Shown: positions 11,101-20,552 of the stretch, in pieces
Numbering within the stretch: the first letter of the stretch is position 1
Layout of the letters: every line of letters begins with the position of its first letter
DNA from: Carettochelys insculpta
Lineage: Eukaryota > Chordata > Testudines > Carettochelyidae
Assembly: GCF_033958435.1 (NCBI RefSeq)
Contig: NC_134138.1
Location: 4,600,001 to 4,664,000 of the forward strand
Length of the DNA stretch: 64,000 bases
Direction of reading: 5' to 3'
Made by a program: the position numbers and the translations under genes
Notes under the pieces: model-generated
Database searches by the model: none
What the model was told of the DNA's origin: nothing
Seen by the model: the letters and a program-made list of their open reading frames with translations, nothing else

Positions 11101-11766
11101 CTTGTGGTACAATAAAACCAACTCAAGGGCCAAAAGAAAGCCAACAAATGGACACAGTTTCAAACATAAGTGTACCTATCGTTAGAGCGTAAATAAGTTT
11201 CTCTCTTAGAACTGCTACTTGTTATAGTTCTAACCTCGTTGTGTCCTTTAATAAAATCCTAGTTACTTTGTTGTTTTTTAACCTTATAACCCTTGTCCTT
11301 GTCTCATTGTTCCTGCCAGCCTCTCCTTTCCAGAAGGCTCTAATGCAGACCCAAAAGATTCACCTAGGTGGTGACAACCGGTTTGTGGTTTGTAGCAGGG
11401 ATTTGATCTGGGTCCCGGCATAGAAGAAACAGGGGGTTCACGTACTCCCTTATTCAGGGACTCATCACCTCTGCTCCCTGCACTTCTCCTGCAGCTGCCT
11501 TAGCGAGAAGACCATGTCAACAGTAGACCTCTGTGCTCGGAATCCGCACTGCGATTTGGGGTACACCCTCTCAGCAGTCTTCTGGAGTCTGCCAAGGATG
11601 ACGCGAGCGAATAGTTTACCAGTGACGCTTAGGAGGGAGATTCCACGGTAGTTGTTGCAGTCGCTTCTGTCTCCTTTGTTCTTTACAACGTTACAATGTT
11701 AGCGTCGCGCATATCCTGTGGAACCTCACCCTCTTTCCAGCACAGGCACAGTAGCTCATGTGGACA
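8178..11766 (-). mobile_element. LINE (5'-truncated), split by an LTR-like insertion
   Basis: Minus-strand non-LTR retrotransposon flanked by CCCAAGT at 8,171-8,177 and 11,767-11,773. The parts run from 11,766 down to 11,473 (reverse transcriptase start: YKNKGDRSDCNNY, RSTVDMVFSLRQLQEK) and, after the insertion, from 9,548 down to 8,178. The second part holds YIAFIDLSKAFD, SGVKQGCVLAP, FADDAAVVSHTE (catalytic FADD), a C-terminal segment with RLRWLGHVHRMNDGRIPKD, and a final C-x2-C...H-x5-H zinc motif. The 3' end reads into a 'gatgcctac' word shared with the copies at 12,737-13,329 and near 29,935. Arm B has the empty site near 32,085-32,105. I cannot name the clade with confidence. Confidence 0.85.
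9554..11467 (+). mobile_element. 1.9 kb LTR-like element nested in the LINE
   Basis: Starts TGTCAGGGATTTTTATCC and ends CAGGGACTCATCA, so it has TG...CA ends, and is bounded by CCTCT at 9,549-9,553 and 11,468-11,472. Removing it with one CCTCT copy rejoins the LINE reading frame (REQ-RKPLYIAF), so both boundaries are exact. Inside are a TATA-like ctatataag near 9,889 and AATAAA words near 11,110 and 11,250, pointing to plus orientation. No open frame has retroviral content. A solo LTR is likely, though 1.9 kb is long; a non-autonomous LTR element is the alternative. Confidence 0.8.
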
Positions 11767-11773
11767 CCCAAGT

Positions 11774-12301
11774 GGAAGTGACTGTAAGGGATGTGGCTAA
11801 GGGCACACGCTGCAGGTATAGTGAGGCCTAATCAGAGGGGGTGTCAGGGCATGGGGCCAGCGCGGTGTTCTGCAGTGTCTGAGCTGGGAAGCGAGACAGC
11901 ACGAAAGCTCTGGGGTGTCAGGCTGGCAGAGGAACCCTGGGGAGCAGATTTGGCCAGGTTGCAGAGCTAGGGGTGCACTCACTTGGAACTAACTTGCCTC
12001 GGGCTTCCGATCTCCTGATTTCCGCTTGTGTGACGAGAGGTGGGAGCGGGGTGAAGGGAAAGCCTTCTAACACTGCCTCCCTGGGAACCAGAGCCACCTC
12101 CCCACTTCCACCCCCACCCACCCCCCTCTACAGCCACTGGGCTCACACACCTCTAGCCTGGAGGCAGAGCTGGGCCCTGCCTGTTCACATTGTCCAAATG
12201 CCCACCAGCTAAACGGGGAGCCCAGGGGGTTTGGCCTTTGGATGAAGAATGCTTGAAAACAGGGGCAGCAGCTCAGGTCTGTTCAGCTTTTGCAAAGATC
12301 A
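11774..12301. other. Arm A unique sequence, no gene
   Basis: Matches the reverse complement of about 31,565-32,085. No coding content is recognised. The match stops abruptly at a gatc next to the PLE end, where arm B has about 0.8 kb more, so arm A probably carries a deletion here. Confidence 0.55.
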
Positions 12302-12736
12302 CCAGACCAGAACAGACACAATATATAAAGCCCAGAGGTCCAAAAATCGTCATCAAGGTTGGCAAATCAGAAGAGCAGAGGGGTGGCGGGACGGGGGGCG
12401 GGAGTTAAGAGTTAGATAAAATAAGCAAGCACTTAAAAGGTAAAAGAGTCCTTATAATGGGGTAGGTAGTTGCTGTCCCTCTTGAAACCACGTGTCAATG
12501 TGTCGAATTTGAATACGAATGTTAGTTCTGAGCATTCCCTCTGTAGACGGTCGTTAAAGTCCCGTTTCAGTAGCACACAAGCTCTCAGGTCTTTAACAGA
12601 ATGGCCCGCTCCAGTAAAGTGCGGGCTGACAGGTTGGTGTATTTGGAGTTGTTTAATGTCTGCTCTATGTCCGTTCATTCTTTGTCGAAGAGCGTTTGCG
12701 GTCTGTCCTATATACGTGGTGTGTGGGCATTGTTGG

Positions 12737-13329
12737 GGGGTTGAGAGGGGGTCAGAGGCTCAACACATTCCACGTGCGCTGCCTTAGGCGCATACTCGGT
12801 ACCTCATGGCAGGACAAGGTCCCCGATAGCGCAGAGCTTGAGAGAGCAGGCACCGCCTCCATGGTCCCCCTTCTCAACCACAGGCATATGCGCTGGCTGG
12901 GGCATGTCTCACGCATGACGGATGGCCGAATACCGCAGGACCTCCTCTTCGGCGAACTGGCGTCTGGAAAGAGGCTGAAAGGGCGATCTAAATTGCTCTA
13001 CAAGGACACGTGCAAGCGTGACCTCAGCGCTCTCTCTATCAGCGTGAACACCTGGCATTCGCTCGCCTCAGACAGGAACGCCTGGGAACAGGGAGTGAAG
13101 GAAGCTCTTGTGATGTATGAAACTACCTTGGTGAAGGAAGGGGAAGACAGGAGAGCCCTCAGGAAGATCCCTGCCCGTGATACCAGAGCGACATCTGCCT
13201 ACTGCTGCTCACAGTGCGGAAAGGACTGCCACTCCCGCATTGGATTGCACAGCCACAGAAGACGCTGCTCGAATCAGCCCAACTGGGGCACAAACCCATG
13301 ATGCCTTGGGATCGAAGGATGCCTACTGA
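12737..13329 (+). mobile_element. 5'-truncated LINE nested in the PLE endonuclease
   Basis: 593 bp flanked by GCATTGTTGG at 12,727-12,736 and 13,330-13,339, a 10-bp target duplication. It encodes only the LINE C-terminus: LNTFHVRCLRRILG, RWLGHVSRMTDGRIPQD, YKDTCKRDLS and the closing zinc motif CSQCGKDCHSRIGLHSH, then the 3' word gatgcctactga. Same family as 8,178-11,766. The same insertion, shortened by a deletion, is present in arm B at about 29,935-30,230. Confidence 0.88.
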
Positions 13330-13833
13330 GCATTGTTGGCACATGAGGGCATATATGATTTTAGCTGAGGAACAGGAGAATGTGCCCATGATTCTGTACT
13401 TAATGTGGTTAGGTCCAGGGATGAAATCGCCAGCATAGATATGTGGGCAAAGCTGGCAACAGGGCTTGTTACAAGGAAAAGTTCCAGGATTAGTATTTTG
13501 GTGGTATATCCTGTGGTTGCTAGTGAGAATCCTCATAAGGTTGAGAGGTTGTCTGTAAGAGAGAACAGGCCTGTCACCTAGGTCCCTCTGGAGTGTGGCA
13601 TCATGATGAAGGATAGGTTGTAGGTCTTTAATAATTCGTTGCAGTGGTTTGAGTTGGGGGCTGTAGGTGATGACCAGTGGTGTTCTGTTCTTGGCTTTTT
13701 TGGACCTATCTTGGGGTAGTTGGTTTCTGGATATTCATCTAGCCCTCCTGATTTGTTTTTTTTTTGTTTTTGTTTTTTGTTTTTAACGTCACCTGGTGGG
13801 TAATTCAGGCTTATGAATGTTTGGTAGAGATCT

Positions 13834-13931
13834 TACAAAACAAAGCAGCCGAAATGCAGCACTTTAAAGACTACCAAAATGATTTATTCGGTGATGAGCT
13901 TTCGTGGGACAGAGCCACTTCTTCGGATCAG
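13834..13931 (-). mobile_element. 98-bp PLE 3' tail inserted in the PLE
   Basis: Flanked by the 12-bp repeat TGGTAGAGATCT (13,822-13,833 and 13,932-13,943). The insert is a bare PLE tail containing tttcgtgggacagagccac and a terminal 'acaaaacaaagcagc' word. The same 98-bp insert with the same flanking repeat lies in arm B at 29,396-29,493. Confidence 0.85.
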
Positions 13932-14278
13932 TGGTAGAGATCTTGTAGTTTTCGGTCTCTGTCACTAGGATCAGAGCAGATGCGATAGTATCTCAGGGCT
14001 TGACCATAAATGATGGATTGTGTTGTGTGTGCAGGATGGAAGCTGGAAGCATATAGGTAAGTCTAGCGATGAGTTGGTTTCCGGTAGAGTGTGGTACCGA
14101 TCAGGCCATCCTTGATTTGTACTGTAGTGTCCAGGAAATGGATCTCTTGTGTGGAGTGGTCAAGGCATAAGTTGATGGTGGGGTGCAGATTGTTAGAGTC
14201 TCTGTGGAATTCTCCTAGAGTCTCTACACCAGGGGTCCAAATCATAAAGACGTCATCCATGTTTCGTAAGTGCAGGAG

Positions 14279-14689
14279 GAGTCAAAGGGGACGAGAGCAT
14301 CTTTGGGAGTGGCAGTGACACTGCTGTGGTCCCAGGAGTGGCTCCCTTTCCCAGCAGAAAATGCAACACAATCAACACAGGTAGGACTTGAATCTACAAT
14401 CCTCCATTAGGCTACTGGGTCTGGCTGTAGATTACAGGCTTTTTGCTTCTCAGCGTGATGAACGCGACTGAGCTGCCGCCCCTCAATGTTCTGCCAGTGC
14501 GGGGGTCAGGAGGGAATTTCTGACTTCCAGACTTTGGCAGCCAAGTGCCTGATTAGGATCAAGTGGGACCTTTCTTAGAAACAGCTGGTGTTTGCCACTG
14601 GCCCAGAAAGGCTCCCACCAACCATCCCATGCTTGGAAAGCAAATCCCTGCAAGGGAAAGGACCAGAGTGTGTTGGCAGGTGTAATACG
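14279..14689. other. Arm A unique sequence, no gene
   Basis: Matches the reverse complement of 28,641-29,050. Apart from the tRNA-like stretch listed separately, nothing is recognised. Confidence 0.5.
14376..14422 (-). pseudogene. tRNA-Arg(CCT)-like remnant without the anticodon arm
   Basis: Read on the minus strand it gives a tRNA-Arg-like acceptor and D arm (acccagtagcctaatgga) joined directly to the T arm and 3' acceptor (ggattgtagattcaagtcc, tacctgtg). About 26 bases, including the anticodon, are absent; the junction falls at a repeated gga. It is not functional. The arm B copy (28,898-28,951) has a small extra duplication. Confidence 0.6.
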
Positions 14690-15837
14690 ACAGGGTTTCT
14701 CGGCACAGCTAGAGAACTCAATCCAGGGAAACTTTGCTTAAAATCCAGGCTACTTACAACCTCAGGCTGGGATTTCCTTCTCACTAAGGCAAATCCAACC
14801 AGCCACCACAGCACCTCTGCCAGCTCCACTGGCCAGCCAGAGCCACACCAGCAAACCCCCAGACTTCCCAGCTGCTCTACCAGCCCCGACCAACAACCCT
14901 CAAATTCAGGTGAGAGGCTCTTAAGCCTATTTCACCAAACTCCACACAGATTGTTTCAGTTCCCAAAGGGCCAAGCCCCAGCCCCAGCCCCTAGTCAATA
15001 TATACTTGGATCTTACCCAAAACAACACGCTCAGCAATTCTTTAGATCTCATATCTAAAGATTTATTTACAAAAAAGAAAGAACAGGGTTAGAGAGAAGA
15101 ATTGTTAAAGCAAAACTTTACATGTCAGTCATAACTTCTGACGCAGCCAGCGATGTTATTTGCAGATTCTTGAAAGTCTCTGAAAGTTCATTGCATGTTA
15201 CATAGATGCAGTCATTGGAGCACCGTAGGTCCGGCCCGCTGGAGTCCACATGCTGGAACATGGCCCCTTGGAGACCACAAGACAAAAGATCCAATATGGA
15301 CACTGCTAAATCCACCTCATCCTGCCGAGGGATGGGCCCCCAGTCCAGACAGGCTTAACTCCTGAAGACTGAAGAACCAAGAAAGTCCCTGCCAGGGCCC
15401 ATCTTACAGCTTTTCATATGCAGATGGACGATTCCATTCTGCTCCACGGGCCTTGGCCCACCACCTGAGCCGGTGGGTCACTGTGCCGAGTTCCCATTCG
15501 TTGCAGGCCCAGCAGTAAACCCACCGTCACAAAGTGAGCGTTGGCCGTCTGGGCCTCTGCTCAGCCAATTGTCCTGGCTGGGGTCGAGCCCCACCTCCCT
15601 CTGTGAACCTCAGCATTGAAGCATTTCTCAAACAGCTGCAGAGCTAAACGTCTATAACTCTGCCTACGTCCATGCTACAGACACACAAGTAGCACACATA
15701 GCTTCAGGGCATCAGCAGCTTTCATTCGACACCTCACATACCGCCCCCGCCGCCCCAGGAACAACATTTGGGGCCAATAGCCACCCTGGGCATTCAAATG
15801 GCTTCCAGACCCCATCCAAAAGTTCAGTCACATGACA
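14690..15837 (-). mobile_element. LTR of an endogenous retrovirus-like family, arm A copy
   Basis: One of three copies (with 26,813-28,640 and 40,543-42,834). In sense orientation it begins near TGTCATGTGACTG, carries a poly-A signal in the gtaaataaatctttaga region and ends near aaaccctgtcgt. A solo LTR or LTR plus a short internal stretch is likely; no retroviral gene is visible. The exact 3' boundary is uncertain because arms A and B continue to match beyond it while the third copy does not. Confidence 0.65.
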
Positions 15838-16872
15838 GCATGGCCTATCTCTAACCCTCTGGCTCTCCGTCTCGCGCCGTGGGGCGACCATCCACGTCAC
15901 TGCAGCATGCAGGGCAGCAAACAGGATCAGGGCACCAGGGCTGTACGGTAGCCAACTAACAGTACTGCAGCTGGCCCAGACAGAGACACACGCCTCATGG
16001 AGCGCGCTGGGGAGTGGGGCAAACTGGCGAGAAGGAGATCCTGGCCTGGGGCTGTGAGGGGCCTGCACTTTAAGCAAAGGTGCCCTGGAGTGATTTCTCC
16101 AGCCGTGCCCAGAACCTCCCGGCCGTTATGCCGCTAGTGGTGGCTCTGGGTCACTCCTGCAGGGGCTCGGTGCGCTGTCGGGCTAGGACGGTTCGGGCTT
16201 GGTGGCCGAGCTGGAGTTCAGGAGTGATGCAATGGGCCCTTGGGGTGAAAAGTCCTGTAGTACCTATAGTGCCCTGTAGTACCTATCCAGGGAGCCCAGG
16301 GCTCCCCCAGGCTGTCTTGCTGCTTGGGGCCGCCTTGCCGAGCAGGAGGAAGGATCTCATTTCCCGGGGAGGCAGTGCCAGGGTAGAGCATGCCCAGGAC
16401 TCCCTTGGGGGATGTACATCTCCCGCCCCGGAGACGCACACGGGCCAATCTGCGGTGAGCTGTCAGCCAGCCCAGCCAGGCAGGCACCTTGTGCCGCTGC
16501 AGGTGACGAGCCCATCTCCTGTGCACAGGTGTGGAACGAGCAGGGGCAGTATTACCACCGCTGCCTCTGGCAGTCCAGATGCCAGGGTGATGGGCCCCTC
16601 CCAGCATGGCTGGCCCTGTCAGGCAGTATGGCACTTAGCCCCACGCCCCTGACACAGTCCTTTCGCCCCCCACCCCCGCCAGGTGAAGAGAGGAAGGTTG
16701 CGTGGCCAGGTCAGGCATCTCTGGGTGGACGAGGGAGAGCGGCTGGGCTGAGCTGGAGCTGGGATGCAGGACGTGTCCTGAAGGTGCGCTGGTGTGGCCT
16801 GGTGTCCCGTCCCAGCCCCAGCCCCAGGGGAGGAGGATGCACTGCAGAGCAGCCTGGGAACATGAGCTGCTG
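15838..16872. other. Arm A sequence, no gene
   Basis: 15,838-16,250 matches the reverse complement of about 26,385-26,812 and 16,290-16,872 that of 24,825-25,400. Between them a short 'cctgtagtacctat' duplication marks where about 1 kb present in arm B is absent. Open frames over 16,400-16,900 occur in both arms but have no recognisable domain. Confidence 0.5.
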
Positions 16873-17883
16873 TGTGATGGGGTTCGGGGTCCCCCAAGCT
16901 CTGCACCCTGTCCGCAGGCAGGAGTGACTCTCACTCAGCAGGAGAACAGCGGGTTTATTAGCCGACAGGACACAGTGTCGTACAGAGGAGTCAGTACAGC
17001 CGGCAGAGACAGCTAGTCCTATCCATGCTGGGGAGAGGAGGCCCTGAAGGGCCCCCAGATCCAGGGGCTTGCCCCCTTCTTCATCTCTCTCTCTGTCAGC
17101 CCAGACTAACTGCTTCCCACTCCCAGTACCAATTTAAACACTTCAGGGTCCACCTCCTGCTTTGTCTCCAGTACAAAGGTGTTACCTGGTCATCAAGCAG
17201 GTGACCCACACGCTCTGTGGGCCCCTCACGCACACACAGCTATCCCCCACTCCTTGACATCTCTGCCCCCTTCCAGACCAAACTGAGCGGGGTCACTTAG
17301 CCAGTGAGCTGGGGAAGTTCGGGGTCTTCCCCATGGGATAGGGCATCAGCTGTACCCTCGGTGCTCCCCTTGATGTGCACCACCTCCATGTCATGAAGCT
17401 GTTGGGGGAGGCTTCACCTTAGGAGCTTGGTCTTGGGCCTTCTCATGTGATGCAGCCAGGCAAGTTCCTTTAGTCCGCTCGGGTTGGTTGGTCTCCCTGC
17501 TTCGGTCTCTGGTCCCTCAGCCACGTTCTCAAGTCGGGCAGACAGAGCCCGTACAGCTGCTGCAGCACCAGCAGATTAAACAGTTCTTGTGTGGTCTGAG
17601 CCCTGCCCTGTCTGCCCACCAGTCCATGCAGCTGCTTCGGCAAATGTTTGGAATTTAGTTACAGTCCAGGAAAGGAAGGTACAAATGGTTTCCACCCTGG
17701 GCATTTCGCCAGACCACCAAAATGGTTGTGTGCCTCAGTTTCCCCTTCCGTGCCACAAATAGGTTTGGAATGTTTCTTCTCATGTGAGAGGTTGCAAGAC
17801 TAGTTACTGGGCACAACGGTGACATTGCAGAGTTACAAACTCCTTCAACACACAATTTATGCTTCTACATCCATGTCATCATG
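16873..17883 (-). mobile_element. Gypsy LTR plus SCAN-like gag fragment, left inner copy
   Basis: Inverted counterpart of 20,553-21,574. The LTR is 16,873-17,259 (TGTGATGG ... CCTTGACA on the plus strand), preceded in sense by a polypurine tract (reverse complement of cccccttccag near 17,265). Upstream in sense, 17,400-17,640 is the gag fragment homologous to that at 20,790-20,960. The left flank is arm A sequence and the right flank is a LINE fragment. It is decayed, with no usable frame. Confidence 0.75.
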
Positions 17884-18171
17884 TCGCACGGCTTTTTTTA
17901 AACATTTACTACATGGGCTACTCTGCCTGTGCTGGAAAGTGGGTGAGGTTCCACAGGATATGCGACGCTAACATTGTAACCTTGTATAAGAACAAAGGAG
18001 ACAGAAGCGACTGCAACAACTACTGTGGAATCTCCTTCGTAAGCGTCACTGGTAAACTGTTCGCTTGCGTCATCCTTGGCAGACTCCAGAAGATTGCTGA
18101 GAGGGTGTACCCTGAATCGCAGTGCGTATTCCGTGCAGAGAGGTCTACCGTTGACACGGTCTTCTCTCTAA
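17884..18171 (+). mobile_element. LINE reverse-transcriptase fragment
   Basis: Plus-strand piece of the same LINE family as 8,178-11,766. It encodes VTLYKNKGDRSDCNNY, VTGKLFACVILGRLQ and PESQCVFRAERSTVDTVFSL, the start of the RT domain. It stops exactly at a TAA where the foldback MITE begins; the expected continuation (a QLQEKC-type segment) is not found after the MITE. Confidence 0.8.
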
Positions 18172-18571
18172 GGCCGTGTCTACACGTGCCCCAAACTTCG
18201 AAATGGCCATGGAAATGGCCATTTCGAAGTTTACTAATGAAGCGCTGAAATGCATATTCAGTGGTTCATTAACATGCGGGCGGCAGCCGCGCTTCGAAAT
18301 TGACGCTCCTTGCCGCCATGCGGCGCGTCCAGACAGGGCTCCTTTTCGAAAGGGCTCATGGGAATAAGGGGACTTCGAAGTAGGCGGCGTCCTTTCGAAA
18401 AGGAGCCCCGTCTGGACGCGCCGCGCAGCAGCAAGGAGCGTCAATTTTGAAGCACGGCTGCCGCCCGCATGCTAATGAAGCGCTGAATATGCATTTCAGC
18501 GCTTCATTAGTAAACTTCAAAATGGCCATTTGTATGGCCATTGCGAAGTTTGGGTCACATGTAGACACAGC
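18172..18571. mobile_element. 400-bp foldback (hairpin) MITE, Harbinger type
   Basis: Bounded by TAA at 18,169-18,171 and 18,572-18,574, a perfect 3-bp target duplication. Termini GGCCGTGTCTACACGTGC and its inverted partner at the right end resemble the Harbinger TIRs at 2,966 and 7,648. The inverted repeat is not limited to the ends: left and right halves pair over nearly the whole length, through TTCGAAATGGCCAT, attagtaaacttc, cagcgcttcatta and the gcgtccagac segments, leaving a short loop near 18,365. It codes for nothing and must have been moved by another element's transposase. Confidence 0.9.
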
Positions 18572-18574
18572 TAA

Positions 18575-18959
18575 TGTTACCCCCAGGGCACTAATCCACT
18601 GCATGCTTACAAAAAAAATCCAGCAAGGATAGTTGCTATAAATTAAGAGAAAAATTTTGAGCATGAGCTTTTACAAACACAGAAAGCTGATGTTCAGATT
18701 TTTAAAGTTAGTCTATGAAGCACTGTAGGACTCTTTCCTGCTGTTATTAACTCAGAGTAAAACAGCTATTGTTTGAACAACATAAGTACAAAAGCTTTTT
18801 CTATTTTTATCCACTTTGCTAAAAACAAAGTATTAAAACACTTTTTTCATAAACACCACACTTTTTTTGAAAAACAACTCAAAAACACAACTAATTCTGC
18901 CAAAAAGCATAATTATCCATTTCAATCACACACTTTGACTCAGAAAGAAACATCTCTGA
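18575..18959. other. AT-rich anonymous sequence, no gene
   Basis: No open frame with recognisable content and no clear repeat partner in the window. Confidence 0.4.
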
Positions 18960-19442
18960 GGAAAGGAGCCCTGTGCAACCCATAGCTTCCCACGTAACGG
19001 TGACTACCCTGGATTGCACAAAAACTTCAAGCATGGATGAGAACCCACATTTCTTACACTGAATGATAGCATAATTTGTGACTTTACAAGAACATGCTCA
19101 TGACAAGAGATGAAACCTCACAGCTTCACCTGCTCCCATCAGACTCTGTTGAGAGGGTATTACATATGCATCTATTTAGATTTTCATGTAAATGACATCT
19201 GAAACACACAGGGCCTAAAGCCTTTCCCAGTCCTGAGCTCCTGCTGGCACATTCCTTACACACACATATCAACAAGTCAAGCCCCAAACTCTGTTCCAGG
19301 CTGAGGAAGATGCCTATATGCTAAAACGTCTGTTGCCAAGCCACATATGGTAGACCCCTGAGATACACACCCTCAATTTGAGTGAATCTTTGGTTGCCAT
19401 GACCTGGAGTGTTAAGGAATTGAGAGCTGCCTCCAGGCTGCC
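18960..19442 (+). repeat. Direct repeat, copy 1
   Basis: Matches 33,505-33,987 in the same orientation with scattered substitutions. Shared words include taacggtgactaccct, cattccttacacacacat and atgctaaaacgtctgttg. It encodes nothing recognisable. The family is unknown; the 'ctaaaacgtctgttg' end resembles 3' tails of some retroelements. Confidence 0.75.
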
Positions 19443-19530
19443 TCACCCCAAAATGGGCAGGGTTGTGTAATGTTGCAGTTAAAATAAATATTTCTTGGTC
19501 CTGCTCTTCTGAGTTGTAGAAAAATAGATT

Positions 19531-19965
19531 AAAAAGCAGTCAAGTAAAGCTTTAAAAGCTGTTTAAATAGTTTGTTAGGTGAGTTTTCATAGGACAGGCC
19601 TGTGTTTTCAGACCCTAGCCAGGTTAAAAGGGATTCACTATTTCAAACACTGAGAACCAAAAACAACAACCAAAGAGAAAAAATCAGAAAAAGAAAAGCA
19701 AGATAAGCAAATCAGAGAGTGATTTCCAGTCTCTGATTTCTTCATCTTGATTCTCTTTTTCTGGTTTTGTGCTCCTTGCTTACTGTTTTTGGTTCTCTGT
19801 GTCTTAAATATTGAGTCTGTTCTGGCCTGTGATAACCAAGTAAAACGGCTGCACAGTCTGTTCCAGTCTGGCTATGGTCTGCAGAAGTGGGTCTGTCCCA
19901 CGAAAGCTCACCTAGTAAACTATTTTGCTAGTCTTTAAAGTGCTACTTGGCTGCTTTTTGTTTTG
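19531..19965. repeat. Palindrome of two PLE 3' tails
   Basis: 19,531-19,735 is a PLE tail in minus orientation and 19,740-19,965 one in plus orientation, joined near 19,735. Inner words pair across the axis (agtctctgatttc/gcaaatcagagagtg; ctttttctgg/cagaaaaag). The right copy has the full ctgcagaagtgggtctgtcc-cacgaaag motif at 19,879-19,905; the left copy is more decayed. Confidence 0.75.
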
Positions 19966-20552
19966 GGTGCACAATCAATCTCTGTAGGATGCAGGAGAGG
20001 GCCAGCAATTTGCCATCTCCAGGTGGTGGAAACACTTATATTCTCATACTGGACTCCACTTCTGATTCCATGAGGGAGCCAGAAGTTGGAGGTGGAAGGA
20101 CAAAGGAGCTGTGGGCCTGGTGGGCCAGTGAGGGATAAACAGGGATTCCTTCATGTGCATTCTGCATCTGGGACTCACAAAAGAACTTTTAGAAACCAGT
20201 TTGGTATGCAAATTTCCAGACTGGCTGGGAGGGGGCCGTCTCCCTGAGATCATCAATGGCCCAGCTCTTGTTAGAAGGGAGGGCCCACCCCGAGAGATCA
20301 GATTTCCACCCCAGGGGGCAAGAGAGAAGATTAGAACTTGATGGGGGAAAGAAAGGCCTCCGCCATTTAGCAGCAAAATACCAGATTCTCAAGGAGGTTA
20401 CACAAACGTTGTGGTCTACCAAAGAGCAATGTAAATGTACAGTTGTAATGGGTTTGTTCTTGTTACTCACGCTGACTGCTGTAACCAGTGGGTGCTGCTA
20501 CCCAAAGCTGTAGAATTGTACCATGTAAGGAATGTTTGGAAAGAGCCAAGTA
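19966..20552. other. No gene seen
   Basis: Anonymous sequence between the PLE palindrome and the right inner gypsy fragment. No domain or repeat partner is recognised. Confidence 0.4.

Larger units (their letters stand above)
12302..14278 (-). mobile_element. Penelope-like element, arm A copy (broken)
   Basis: Minus-strand fragment of a PLE, a retroelement pairing a telomerase-like reverse transcriptase with a GIY-YIG endonuclease. From 14,260 downward: late RT motifs (MDDVFMIWTPG, FLDTTVQIKDG, LYRKPTHR), then the pre-nuclease cysteine block near 13,500 (GTFPCNKPCCQLCPHI, IIYALMCQQC), then the GIY-YIG end (RMNGHRADIKQL, HFTGAGHSVKDL) near 12,670-12,600. The upstream RT is missing and frames shift between blocks. 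A LINE (12,737-13,329) and a 98-bp PLE tail (13,834-13,931) are nested inside. The 3' tail ends at 12,302. Confidence 0.85.
7815..16872 (+). repeat. Arm A of a large inverted duplication
   Basis: Read on the plus strand, this segment matches the reverse complement of 24,825-33,180 block by block: 7,815-7,950 with 33,030-33,180; 7,965-8,170 and 11,774-12,301 with 31,560-32,310; the PLE with 29,053-30,780; 14,280-14,690 with 28,640-29,050; the LTR with 26,813-28,640; and 16,290-16,872 with 24,825-25,400. In a hand comparison of 14,271-14,400 against 28,905-29,045 I counted about six substitutions and one 9-base indel. Arm-specific gains are the LINE/LTR at 8,178-11,766 here and two MITEs in arm B; about 0.8-1 kb blocks are missing here near 12,301 and 16,280. 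Confidence 0.85.

Noticed and set aside
14376..14422. Functional tRNA gene
   Set aside because: The anticodon arm is absent.
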